DNA from: JAWXUU01 sp044426045
GTDB lineage: Bacteria > Bacillota > Clostridia > Christensenellales > CAMQZB01
Direction: 5' to 3'
Assembly (NCBI GenBank): GCA_044426045.1
Contig: JAWXUX010000005.1
Coordinates: 101,205 to 165,204 of the forward strand
Length of the DNA: 64,000 nucleotides
The translations under genes were made by a program, and so were the position numbers. Shown piece by piece: positions 8,483 through 16,026 of this stretch. The number at the start of each line of letters is the position of its first letter. The stretch's first letter is position 1. The notes beneath the pieces are model-generated. The model saw only the letters and a program-made list of their open reading frames with translations. It was not told the DNA's origin and ran no database searches.

Positions 8483-9601
8483 TTAATCCAAGTCAGCGAT
8501 GATTCTTTGGATGTCTTTTATTCTTTCAACGATTGGCAATTTTTGCGTGCAAAGTTGTTCGCATTTTTTGCATCCAATACATTTTCTTGATTCTCTTGGA
8601 TCCATGCTGAAATGCCAGTTGAATTGGTTCAAAACGCCTTGGTCGCCGTTACCCATGATTTTTTGGTTATAAGCAAACATCATTTTGTGTGGGCTGATTC
8701 CAACTGGGCAATAGTTGCAATATGAGCACAATGTGCAAACTTCATTGAATCCACCGCATTTCACAGAATGAGTTGCGATTTCTTCCATGATTTCAGCTTC
8801 GTCATAAAGATTTTCCGCAGCTTGAACGTTCAAATCAACTTCTTCTTTAGTTGTCATACCAGAAAGAACTGTTGTTATTCTTGATTGACTTGTCAAGAAT
8901 TTGAGTGCACTCAAAATAACTGGATCGCCGTTTCTTGAAAGTTCAATAAATTTGTCTTTATTTTGTGGGATAAGACCGCCACCAAGTGGGTTCATGATAA
9001 CAATACCTTTTCCAAGATCAGCAAAAGCGTTGATACCAGCTTCTCTATAAGTATAGTTCATTGCGTTATAGCCAAGCAAAACACCACTGAATTTGTCGCC
9101 ATATTCTTTTGCAGCGCGTGCAATATCGTCGCCCGCCATGTGAGTTGAGAATGAAATAACGTCGATAAGCCCTTCTTCTTTGGCTTTCAACATACCTTCA
9201 TAAACCCCACCTTTTGACATAACTTTTTGCATTTGTGGGAAAGTTTTCACTGACCAAATATGGCAAATATCAAGCTTGTCAATTTTCATTGTTTCAAGTG
9301 AGTGACAAATGATTTCATATGTGTTTTCAGCATTTCTTGAATCATCTGCCATAACCTTTGTTGAAATAACGATATCATCTCTTTTCATTTCCTGAAAAGC
9401 CATGCCAAGAATGACTTCACTTTGCCATTCGCAATATCTTGGGGCTGTATCAAAATAGTTGATACCTTTGCTGTAGGCATATTTAACAAGGTCGGCACAC
9501 TTTTCTTTGTTGTTTGTGTAGTCTTCCTTGATAAAACGCATCGCACCAAACCCAACAGGCGTCACCATTTTGCCCGTGTTTCCATACTCTTTTCTTCTCA
9601 T
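8483..9601 (-). CDS. Aldo/keto reductase with C-terminal ferredoxin-type Cys clusters
   Basis: About 372 residues. The N-terminal TIM barrel (1-265) has the aldo/keto reductase tetrad: Asp and Tyr in YFDTAPRY, Lys in ISTKV and His in ICHIW. The C-terminal part has CTLCSYCNYCPVGI and CIGCKKCEQLC, as in the 4Fe-4S-binding aldo/keto reductases of anaerobes. The substrate is unknown. Two in-frame ATGs exist, at 9607 and 9601; AGGAG is 3 and 9 bases away respectively, so the second is preferred. The phosphoesterase ends at 9614, so the two are co-transcribed. Confidence 0.9.
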   Translation of the reverse strand: MRRKEYGNTGKMVTPVGFGAMRFIKEDYTNNKEKCADLVKYAYSKGINYFDTAPRYCEWQSEVILGMAFQEMKRDDIVISTKVMADDSRNAENTYEIICHSLETMKIDKLDICHIWSVKTFPQMQKVMSKGGVYEGMLKAKEEGLIDVISFSTHMAGDDIARAAKEYGDKFSGVLLGYNAMNYTYREAGINAFADLGKGIVIMNPLGGGLIPQNKDKFIELSRNGDPVILSALKFLTSQSRITTVLSGMTTKEEVDLNVQAAENLYDEAEIMEEIATHSVKCGGFNEVCTLCSYCNYCPVGISPHKMMFAYNQKIMGNGDQGVLNQFNWHFSMDPRESRKCIGCKKCEQLCTQKLPIVERIKDIQRIIADLD

Positions 9602-9613
9602 AACCATAATCTC

Positions 9614-10306
9614 CTATATCATTTCTTTTATTTGAAAATTCAAAAAATCACACGATGTCAAGTGATACTCCACACCGTCGATTAAAACTACGCTTTTAGT
9701 TTTCGAATCTTTCCCATGCAAATGCCCATAGATAACTGTTTTTATACCAGCATCAGAAAAAAGTTTAGTCATTTCCGAGCTGTCAAAATTCACGTTGAAT
9801 GGTGGATAATGTGTCACACCAATCAAAACGTCGCCATCCGTTTCAAGCTTTTTGGCACTTGCAATTGCAAGCTTCATTCTTTCAATTTCTCTTTTATATA
9901 TTTTGAGATCCTCTTTCGTGCTGTTGTGCTCGTCAGAAACAGTCCAACCACGCGAACCAAAAAATATGTAGTTACCAATTTTTACCGCATCATTTTGAAG
10001 TGCAAACATATTTTCATCGCAAATATCGCGAACTTTAGTGACCGACTGCCACCAATAGTCATGATTTCCACGAATGATAATCTTTTTGCCAGGGAGGGAT
10101 TTCACATAATCAAAATCCGCCTTGATATTTTCAATTTTCAATGCCCAACTGATATCGCCGGCAATAACCAAAACATCATCGCCAGTTATGCCTTCTGCAC
10201 TTTCTTTAATTTTAATATGATGATTCACCCATTCGTCACCAAACACATCCATTGGTTTATCTGTTGAAAACGATAAGTGTAAATCGCTTATTGCATATAC
10301 TCTCAT
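9614..10306 (-). CDS. Calcineurin-like metallophosphoesterase
   Basis: 230 residues with all the metal-binding motifs of the superfamily in order: SDLHLS (about 7), GDISW (about 49), RGNHDYWW (about 78), THYPPF (about 165) and GHLHG (about 195). Probably a cytoplasmic phosphodiesterase or phosphatase; the substrate cannot be told. It is the first gene of the run leading to the aldo/keto reductase and apgM. Upstream lies the terminator of the ECF transporter gene. Confidence 0.88.
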   Translation of the reverse strand: MRVYAISDLHLSFSTDKPMDVFGDEWVNHHIKIKESAEGITGDDVLVIAGDISWALKIENIKADFDYVKSLPGKKIIIRGNHDYWWQSVTKVRDICDENMFALQNDAVKIGNYIFFGSRGWTVSDEHNSTKEDLKIYKREIERMKLAIASAKKLETDGDVLIGVTHYPPFNVNFDSSEMTKLFSDAGIKTVIYGHLHGKDSKTKSVVLIDGVEYHLTSCDFLNFQIKEMI

Positions 10307-10406
10307 GGTAGTATTTTCTCATATTTTTGCAAACTTTGCAATCGTTTTTTAAAAGTTTTTTCTAAAATTACAACAATTTTTAATAATTTATCTTTTGGCA
10401 TAAAAT

Positions 10407-10428
10407 AAACCCCTGAAAACAGGGGTTT
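10407..10428 (-). terminator. Terminator of the ECF transporter gene
   Basis: AAACCCCTG and CAGGGGTTT form a 9-bp perfect stem with a TTTT loop, followed on the minus strand by ATTTTAT. It lies 46 bases after the ECF S-component stop codon. Confidence 0.75.
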
Positions 10429-10473
10429 AAAATGATTACTTGTTTTTAAATGTATTTTATTGTACTTTCAAAA

Positions 10474-11034
10474 CTAGATAAGTCCTCTCTTTTTCAAAAG
10501 GAAACCAATTGCGATAGCTGCAACACCACCAATCATTGCTGTGAAGAATTGAGTGATACCAAAAGTTGCGGCAAGTGCTGCTGGAACTGTCGCCATAACA
10601 AGTGGCAACAATAGGAAATATGTGATGTAGTATAGGAATACAAACTTCAAAAATGCTCCAACCACAAGTGCAACGCCTTGTTGCCACAATGATGAAGAAC
10701 TGCCGTATTCACCTTTCAAAAGCATCAAAATAACCGCGAAAAGTGCAATGTATAGTCCGTTGCTTACACCGATGAATGGTGTTAAAATAACGTTACTGCT
10801 GAGTCCAAGCAAGAAACCCATGTATGGTGTGATAAGCCCAACACAAACTCCCCCCACAAGACCGCAAGTCATTGCTGTCAAAATCAGCATCATGTTCACA
10901 ACTGAACCTGTCAAAAGCTGAATTCCCGCAAGACCTGTGAGATATTGCAAAGCGAGAGTTAGTGCAAGCATAATGCCTATTCTTGCAATTAGTAGTGTTT
11001 TTCTGTTTGCATTTCCAAACAAAAATTGATTCAT
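10474..11034 (-). CDS. ECF transporter substrate-binding (S) component
   Basis: 186 residues, about six membrane helices. The Gly-rich helix pairs (AMTCGLVGGVCVG, PYMGFLLGLSSN, then MIGGVAAIAIGFLLKKRG at the C-terminus) are typical of the S components of energy-coupling-factor vitamin importers. The partner EcfA/A'/T genes are not in the window, as usual for group II systems that share one energizing module. The substrate is not evident; a folate-type vitamin is one possibility, since S genes behind riboswitch-like leaders often serve vitamins. GAGGAGG lies before the ATG. It is co-transcribed with the TM1266-like gene 14 bases upstream. Confidence 0.85.
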   Translation of the reverse strand: MNQFLFGNANRKTLLIARIGIMLALTLALQYLTGLAGIQLLTGSVVNMMLILTAMTCGLVGGVCVGLITPYMGFLLGLSSNVILTPFIGVSNGLYIALFAVILMLLKGEYGSSSSLWQQGVALVVGAFLKFVFLYYITYFLLLPLVMATVPAALAATFGITQFFTAMIGGVAAIAIGFLLKKRGLI

Positions 11035-11048
11035 AAAAATGTCCTCCT

Positions 11049-11303
11049 CTAAACTTCCACTGAAGTTATTGCAGATTTAACAGTTACATTTTGAAGTTTG
11101 CCAAGTTTGCCAGTGAACGCTGAAAGCCTTTCAATCTTGCCTTCGACAATAACAGAAATAACAGAAATATTGTGTTCCTTTTTTGGAATGCCCATTCTGC
11201 CTGATATGATGTCGCTGAAATCTGAAAGTATATTTTGAACGTTCATTGCCGTTTCTTTTCCGCCTTCAATAACTATTGCAACCGCACCAATTCTGTTTCC
11301 CAT
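11049..11303 (-). CDS. TM1266-family putative iron-only hydrogenase system regulator
   Basis: 84 residues with an ACT-like ferredoxin fold. RIGAVAIVIE at the start, SGRMGIPKKEHNISVISVIVEG in the middle and FTGKLGKL with VTVKSA at the end match the small family named after Thermotoga TM1266, usually annotated as a regulator of the [FeFe] hydrogenase system because of gene neighbourhood. No hydrogenase gene is present here; instead it is paired with an ECF vitamin transporter. AGGAGG precedes the ATG. The transcript begins with a structured leader. Confidence 0.85.
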   Translation of the reverse strand: MGNRIGAVAIVIEGGKETAMNVQNILSDFSDIISGRMGIPKKEHNISVISVIVEGKIERLSAFTGKLGKLQNVTVKSAITSVEV

Positions 11304-11343
11304 TTTGTAACCTCCTAAAAATGCAAAAACCCCCTAAAAATTT

Positions 11344-11433
11344 AGAGAGCAATCTTGAAAATTTTAATATTCAATTCACCTTTTCCGAAAAAGATCATCA
11401 AAGCAAAATAATAATTTTCAAATCTTACTCTCC
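11344..11433 (-). promoter_or_regulatory. Structured 5' leader, candidate riboswitch
   Basis: On the minus strand GGAGAG (11428-11433) pairs with CTCTCT (11344-11349) as a closing stem. Inside it, TTGAAAATT pairs with AATTTTCAA (9 bp), and further in a small hairpin CTTTT-TCGG-AAAAG is followed by GGTGAAT. The GGAGAGTA start and the GGTGAA block resemble the tetrahydrofolate riboswitch, but its other conserved blocks are not evident, so the class is unassigned. It sits between a strong promoter and the TM1266/ECF genes. Confidence 0.45.
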
Positions 11434-11466
11434 GAAATTTCATCGATGTAGATTTTTTATAAATAA

Positions 11467-11495
11467 ATTATATACCTATAATAAGTAAAAGTCAA
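11467..11495 (-). promoter_or_regulatory. Promoter of the TM1266-ECF transcript
   Basis: TTGACT (11490-11495), 17-bp spacer, TATAAT (11467-11472). Transcription should start near 11460, giving a leader of about 155 bases. The -35 box overlaps the terminator hairpin of the ctpA-like gene. Confidence 0.7.
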
Positions 11496-11515
11496 GAAAA
11501 AATCTTGACTTTTAG
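11485..11515 (-). terminator. Terminator of the ctpA-like gene
   Basis: AAAAGTCAAGA and TCTTGACTTTT form an inverted repeat around a T-rich loop, ending in T-rich sequence on the minus strand. It is 33 bases past the protease stop codon. Confidence 0.65.
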
Positions 11516-11528
11516 ATTTATTGTACCA

Positions 11529-11566
11529 TTATCTGAGTGAGTACATCTTATCTGAGTGAGTACATC
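11529..11566. repeat. 19-bp exact tandem duplication at the ctpA-like stop codon
   Basis: TTATCTGAGTGAGTACATC occurs twice without a gap (11529-11547, 11548-11566). The second copy contains the gene's last codons and its TAA; the first copy lies just after the stop. A replication slippage duplication is the simplest reading. The protein sequence is not changed. Confidence 0.9.
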
Positions 11567-13113
11567 GCTCTTTTCAATATCGTGTCATCATCATAGCTAT
11601 ACAAAAATGACGAACTTGTGTCAACTATATAATATCCGTTGGTTGGAGAAAGTCCCACTTGATCGTGAGAATTTCCGTTTGGTGAGAAATAATATGAAGA
11701 CGTGAAGGTCACGCTGTATCCATAAACTGGCATAAACACAGTTGTGAGCCCCGTTCCCTTGCCATAAGTTGTTTCGCCAATAACTATGCTTACAGTGTCA
11801 TAATCCATCATTGCTGTCAAAATTGCTTCACTTGCCGAAGCCGTGTAGGAATCAACCAAAACAATTATGTCGGTGAAGTTCATATCTTCATAATAACTGC
11901 CACTTGCTCGCACTTCTTGAACGTTGCCATATTTATCTTCAATTGTGATTATCAGTGGATTTTTACCATCATCACTTGACGGCAACAAATATGAAGCAAC
12001 GCCTTGCATATTTTCTTCACTTCCACCGGTGTTTTCCCTTAGGTCAAGAATCAAGTTTGTCTTGCCACTTTCTTTGAAAATAGCCATTGCCTCGTCAAAC
12101 TGCTCGGCTGTTTTCCCAATAAAAGATGTTACTTTGATATAAGCTGTGTCATCTGCCAAATCTTCAAGCCCCACAGTTTGGTTGTCATAATATTCAACGA
12201 CGATTGGTGTGTATTCTTCTTTTGTTATTGTCGCTGTGAAAAGTTCACCAGTCTCGTCATAGGAAAGATATCCATCTTCATATGTTGGATAAATACATTC
12301 AATATAAGCTGAGTCACCCTCGTTTTTAGCAAGCAATACCGAAGAAACATCATCAAGTGTTTTATCAAGCAAATCTATACCATCAATTGCGTAAATTTTC
12401 ATTCCCGCCGAAAGACCTTCAACTTGTGCTGACGAGCCCATAATAACTGAGGCGACATAAACGCCCGAAAGTCCGTCATATGTTCCAACAGTAACACCAA
12501 ACGTTGTTGAAGAACCACTTGCCGTTGTGAAATATTCCGTTGTTTCTTCTGGTGTCATAAGGTCGCAATAGGGATCTTCTCTCAAGCAAAATGAAAGTCC
12601 ATACTCCATCAAAAACGCAGCGTCAAGCCCCTCGTAGTCAGCATAATAAGCTTGGTCATTCAAAACTTCCACTAGCCATTCGGCAACCGCTGCATCTTCA
12701 CTTTGAAGTAGCATAGACGTTGTGTATCCGCCAAAAAAAGCGCACATGATAACAAGAACCACCAAAAGCACAGCGGAGATTTTGCCAAAAGATTTTCCCG
12801 TTTTTGCCAAAATTTTATTCACTCTTTTGCGTTTAACTTTTGATTTCTTACTTTCAATCGGCTTTGCTTGAATTGTTTCAGCAACGACCTCGGTTTTTTC
12901 AGCCACTAATTCTGTGCTTTCAGTAACAACTTCATTATTTTCAGGTACTACTTCATTGTTTTCAGTCACTTTATTTTCAGATTCTGACACTGTCACATTC
13001 TGAGAACTTTCAGCCTTGATTTCATTTGTATCTGTTTCAGAAGAAAGCACCTCTTCGGCGTTTTTAACCGAATTTTCATCTAATTCTGTATTGTTTTGTT
13101 CATTATTTATCAT
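11548..13113 (-). CDS. S41 family C-terminal processing protease (CtpA-like)
   Basis: 521 residues. N-terminal cytoplasmic stretch of about 100 residues with degenerate Glu/Val/Thr repeats (ENNEVV, TESTELV, AEKTEVV), a basic patch, one membrane anchor (ISAVLLVVLVIMCAFFGGY), then an external PDZ domain (about 200-280) and the S41 protease core. The catalytic Ser lies in SYTASASEAI and the Lys in GETTYGKG. It is likely a cell-surface protease acting in envelope or signalling processing. The ATG overlaps the uvrA stop by 4 bases and its AGGAGG lies in uvrA, so it is translated in an operon with uvrA. The unusually long cytoplasmic tail is the odd feature. Confidence 0.9.
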   Translation of the reverse strand: MINNEQNNTELDENSVKNAEEVLSSETDTNEIKAESSQNVTVSESENKVTENNEVVPENNEVVTESTELVAEKTEVVAETIQAKPIESKKSKVKRKRVNKILAKTGKSFGKISAVLLVVLVIMCAFFGGYTTSMLLQSEDAAVAEWLVEVLNDQAYYADYEGLDAAFLMEYGLSFCLREDPYCDLMTPEETTEYFTTASGSSTTFGVTVGTYDGLSGVYVASVIMGSSAQVEGLSAGMKIYAIDGIDLLDKTLDDVSSVLLAKNEGDSAYIECIYPTYEDGYLSYDETGELFTATITKEEYTPIVVEYYDNQTVGLEDLADDTAYIKVTSFIGKTAEQFDEAMAIFKESGKTNLILDLRENTGGSEENMQGVASYLLPSSDDGKNPLIITIEDKYGNVQEVRASGSYYEDMNFTDIIVLVDSYTASASEAILTAMMDYDTVSIVIGETTYGKGTGLTTVFMPVYGYSVTFTSSYYFSPNGNSHDQVGLSPTNGYYIVDTSSSFLYSYDDDTILKRAMYSLR

Positions 13114-15950
13114 AATGCCTCCTTGTTGCCACTTTTTGCAAGATGTTCTGCGATATATTTTGCAGTGTAACTTTTTTTGTTTTTCGCAACCTGTTCAGGC
13201 GTTCCTGTTGCAACGATTTTACCGCCAAGGTCACCGCCTTCTGGTCCAAGGTCAATAATATAATCACTCACCTTAATAATATCCATATCGTGTTCTATAA
13301 CAATTATTGTGTTGCCTTTATCGCAAAGTTTTTGCAAGACCTTGATAAGTTTATCAACATCTGCCATGTGAAGCCCTGTTGTTGGTTCGTCCAGGATATA
13401 AACAGTTTTGCCCGTTCCACGTTTTGCAAGTTCTGTTGCAAGTTTCACACGTTGTGCTTCACCGCCAGAAAGTGTTGTTGCACTTTGACCAAGTTTGATA
13501 TATCCAAGTCCCACTTCTTCAAGCGTTTTGATTTTATTATAAATTGACGGAATGTGTTTGAAAAATTCGCAAGCTTCCGAAACTCGCATTTCCAAAACAT
13601 CGTTGATATTTTTGCCTTTATAAAACACATTCAGCGTTTCGCGATTGTATCTTTTGCCACCGCAAATTTCACATGGAACGTAAACATCTGGCAAGAAGTG
13701 CATGGCAATTTGAATGATACCATCACCCGCACAATGCTCGCATCTTCCGCCTTTCACATTGAATGAAAATCTGCCCGCTTTGTAGCCACGCTCTTTTGCA
13801 TCGACGGTATTTGCAAATAAGTCACGAATTGCAGTGAAAACGCCTGTGTAGGTCGCGGGATTTGAACGTGGAGTTCTTCCAATCGGACTTTGGTCGATTG
13901 ATATAACTTTATCAACGTGTTCAAGTCCTTCAATACTTCCAACGTTTCCATAATGCACTTTTGAACGCATCAAGTTTTTTTCAAGATATGGCGCAAGGAT
14001 TTCATTTATAAGGGAGCTTTTTCCACTTCCAGAAACGCCTGTTATACTAGTAAAAACACCGATTGGAATTTCGACATCAACATTTTTGAGGTTATTGTGT
14101 TTTGCACCTGTTATTGTCAAAAATTTATCAGAAACCTCCCTTCTGTGGGTTGGAACTGGTATTCGCTTGCTTCCCGAAAGATAACTACCCGTGAGGGAGT
14201 TTTCATCTTTCAAAATTTCTTCATAGGTGCCTTGAAAAATCACTTCACCGCCGTGGTCACCCGCACCAGGTCCAATGTCAATAATTTGGTCGGATGCTTT
14301 CATTGTGTTTTCGTCATGTTCAACAACGATAAGGGAATTGCCTCCGTCACGTAGGCTACAAAGCGTTTCAATCAACTTTTCGTTATCGCGTTGGTGAAGC
14401 CCAATACTTGGCTCATCCAAAATATATAAAACGCCAGTGAGTCCACTGCCGATTTGCGTTGCAAGACGAATTCTTTGCGATTCCCCGCCCGAAAGCGTTC
14501 CCGCACTTCGCATGAGATCAAGATATGAAAGTCCCACGTTTTGAAGAAAAGAAAGACGTGCCTTCACCTCTTTCAAAATTGGTGTAGCAATTATTGATGA
14601 TGACGGCGAAAGTTCAAGTCCATTCAAAAACTCAACTTCTTTATCAATGGAAAGTGAGCAAAAATCATGGATGTTAAGTCCGCCAATCTTGACAGCTAGT
14701 GCTTCTTTTTTAAGCCTTTTACCACCGCAATGTTTGCAAGGTGATGTGCGCATGTATTTTTCAATTTCTTTTTTGATATAATCTGACGTGGAATCGCGAT
14801 ACCTTCTTTCAAGGTTTGGAATGATTCCCTCATATGCAGTTTTCATACTGCCCGTGAACCTGTAGGCATTATATGAAATTTCAAGTTCTTCACCACCGTT
14901 GCCATATAATATGAGCTGACGAACTGAAATCGGCAAATCCTGCCAAGGCACGCGTTGAGAAAATCTATATTTTTTTGCAAGTGCGCCAAAATACATTTCA
15001 GACATCTTGCCGGTGTCAAGATTCCAACCGCTGACCTTGATTGCACCTTGTGCAAGGGTGAGAGTTGGATCGGGAATGATTAGATCTGGGTCAATTTCTT
15101 GCATATATCCAATGCCAAGGCAATGCGGACAAGCACCGAATGGGCTGTTGAACGAGAAAATTCTTGGCTCAACTTCTTCAATGTTTATTCCGCAGTGGGG
15201 GCATGAATATTTTGTTGAATAAAGATATTCAACATCGTCGATTTCACAAACCACAATCCCTTCGCCAATATTGATTGCCGATTCAATTGATTCAAGCAAC
15301 CGCTTTTGAATTGACGCGGAAATTTTTAGCCTGTCTATCACAACATAGATATTATGTTTTATGTTTTTTTCAATATTTATTTCTTCGTCAAGGTCAAAAA
15401 TAACCCCGTCGATTTTAACCCTTGCATATCCACTTTTGCGAAGTTTTTCAAATTCTTTCTTGAATTCGCCTTTCTTACCTCTTGCAATAGGTGCAAGAAC
15501 CAATAAACGGCTGTTATCGCCATGGGAAACAACTTGGTCGTAAATTTGGTCGACAGTTTGCATTGCGATTTTCTCACCGCATTTTGGGCAGTGAACATCA
15601 CCAACCCTTGCAAAAAGCAAACGAAGATAGTCATATATTTCCGTAACCGTTCCAACAGTTGAACGCGGATTGTGGGAAGTTGTTTTTTGGTCGATTGAAA
15701 TGCTTGGTGAAAGTCCGTCGATTGATTCAACGTTTGGTTTTTGAAGTTGCCCCAAAAATTGGCGTGCGTATGAAGAAAGGCTCTCGACATATCGTCTTTG
15801 CCCTTCGGCAAAAATCGTGTCAAACGCAAGCGTTGATTTGCCACTGCCAGAAAGACCTGTCATAACAACAAGTTTATTTCTTGGAATATTCAAATCTATA
15901 TTTTTAAGGTTATTTTCTTTTGCACCTTTAATAACTATCTCTTCTCTCAT
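13110..15950 (-). CDS. uvrA: Excinuclease ABC subunit A
   Basis: Damage-recognition ATPase of nucleotide excision repair, partner of UvrB. 946 residues, the usual length. First Walker A GLSGSGKST at about 32-40 and second GVSGSGKSSL at about 640. Two ABC signature motifs (LSGGESQRI and LSGGEAQRV), two Walker B/DEPS-DEPT blocks, and zinc-finger CxxC pairs at about 254 (CPHC), 276 (CPHC) and 740-765 (CEHC, CEIC). uvrB lies 76 bases upstream in the same direction and the ctpA-like gene overlaps its end. No canonical Firmicute LexA box was noticed upstream. Confidence 0.98.
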   Translation of the reverse strand: MREEIVIKGAKENNLKNIDLNIPRNKLVVMTGLSGSGKSTLAFDTIFAEGQRRYVESLSSYARQFLGQLQKPNVESIDGLSPSISIDQKTTSHNPRSTVGTVTEIYDYLRLLFARVGDVHCPKCGEKIAMQTVDQIYDQVVSHGDNSRLLVLAPIARGKKGEFKKEFEKLRKSGYARVKIDGVIFDLDEEINIEKNIKHNIYVVIDRLKISASIQKRLLESIESAINIGEGIVVCEIDDVEYLYSTKYSCPHCGINIEEVEPRIFSFNSPFGACPHCLGIGYMQEIDPDLIIPDPTLTLAQGAIKVSGWNLDTGKMSEMYFGALAKKYRFSQRVPWQDLPISVRQLILYGNGGEELEISYNAYRFTGSMKTAYEGIIPNLERRYRDSTSDYIKKEIEKYMRTSPCKHCGGKRLKKEALAVKIGGLNIHDFCSLSIDKEVEFLNGLELSPSSSIIATPILKEVKARLSFLQNVGLSYLDLMRSAGTLSGGESQRIRLATQIGSGLTGVLYILDEPSIGLHQRDNEKLIETLCSLRDGGNSLIVVEHDENTMKASDQIIDIGPGAGDHGGEVIFQGTYEEILKDENSLTGSYLSGSKRIPVPTHRREVSDKFLTITGAKHNNLKNVDVEIPIGVFTSITGVSGSGKSSLINEILAPYLEKNLMRSKVHYGNVGSIEGLEHVDKVISIDQSPIGRTPRSNPATYTGVFTAIRDLFANTVDAKERGYKAGRFSFNVKGGRCEHCAGDGIIQIAMHFLPDVYVPCEICGGKRYNRETLNVFYKGKNINDVLEMRVSEACEFFKHIPSIYNKIKTLEEVGLGYIKLGQSATTLSGGEAQRVKLATELAKRGTGKTVYILDEPTTGLHMADVDKLIKVLQKLCDKGNTIIVIEHDMDIIKVSDYIIDLGPEGGDLGGKIVATGTPEQVAKNKKSYTAKYIAEHLAKSGNKEAL

Positions 15951-16026
15951 CTAGCACCTTTATTTTTTATGTTTTTATTATTATAACACATGCAGTGTTT
16001 CTTTTTTATAAATTTTTCGCAGTTTT

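Noticed and set aside
11344..11433. Firm call as a tetrahydrofolate riboswitch
   Set aside because: Only the GGAGAGTA start and a GGTGAA block agree; other conserved blocks of that class are not visible, so it is kept as an unassigned structured leader.
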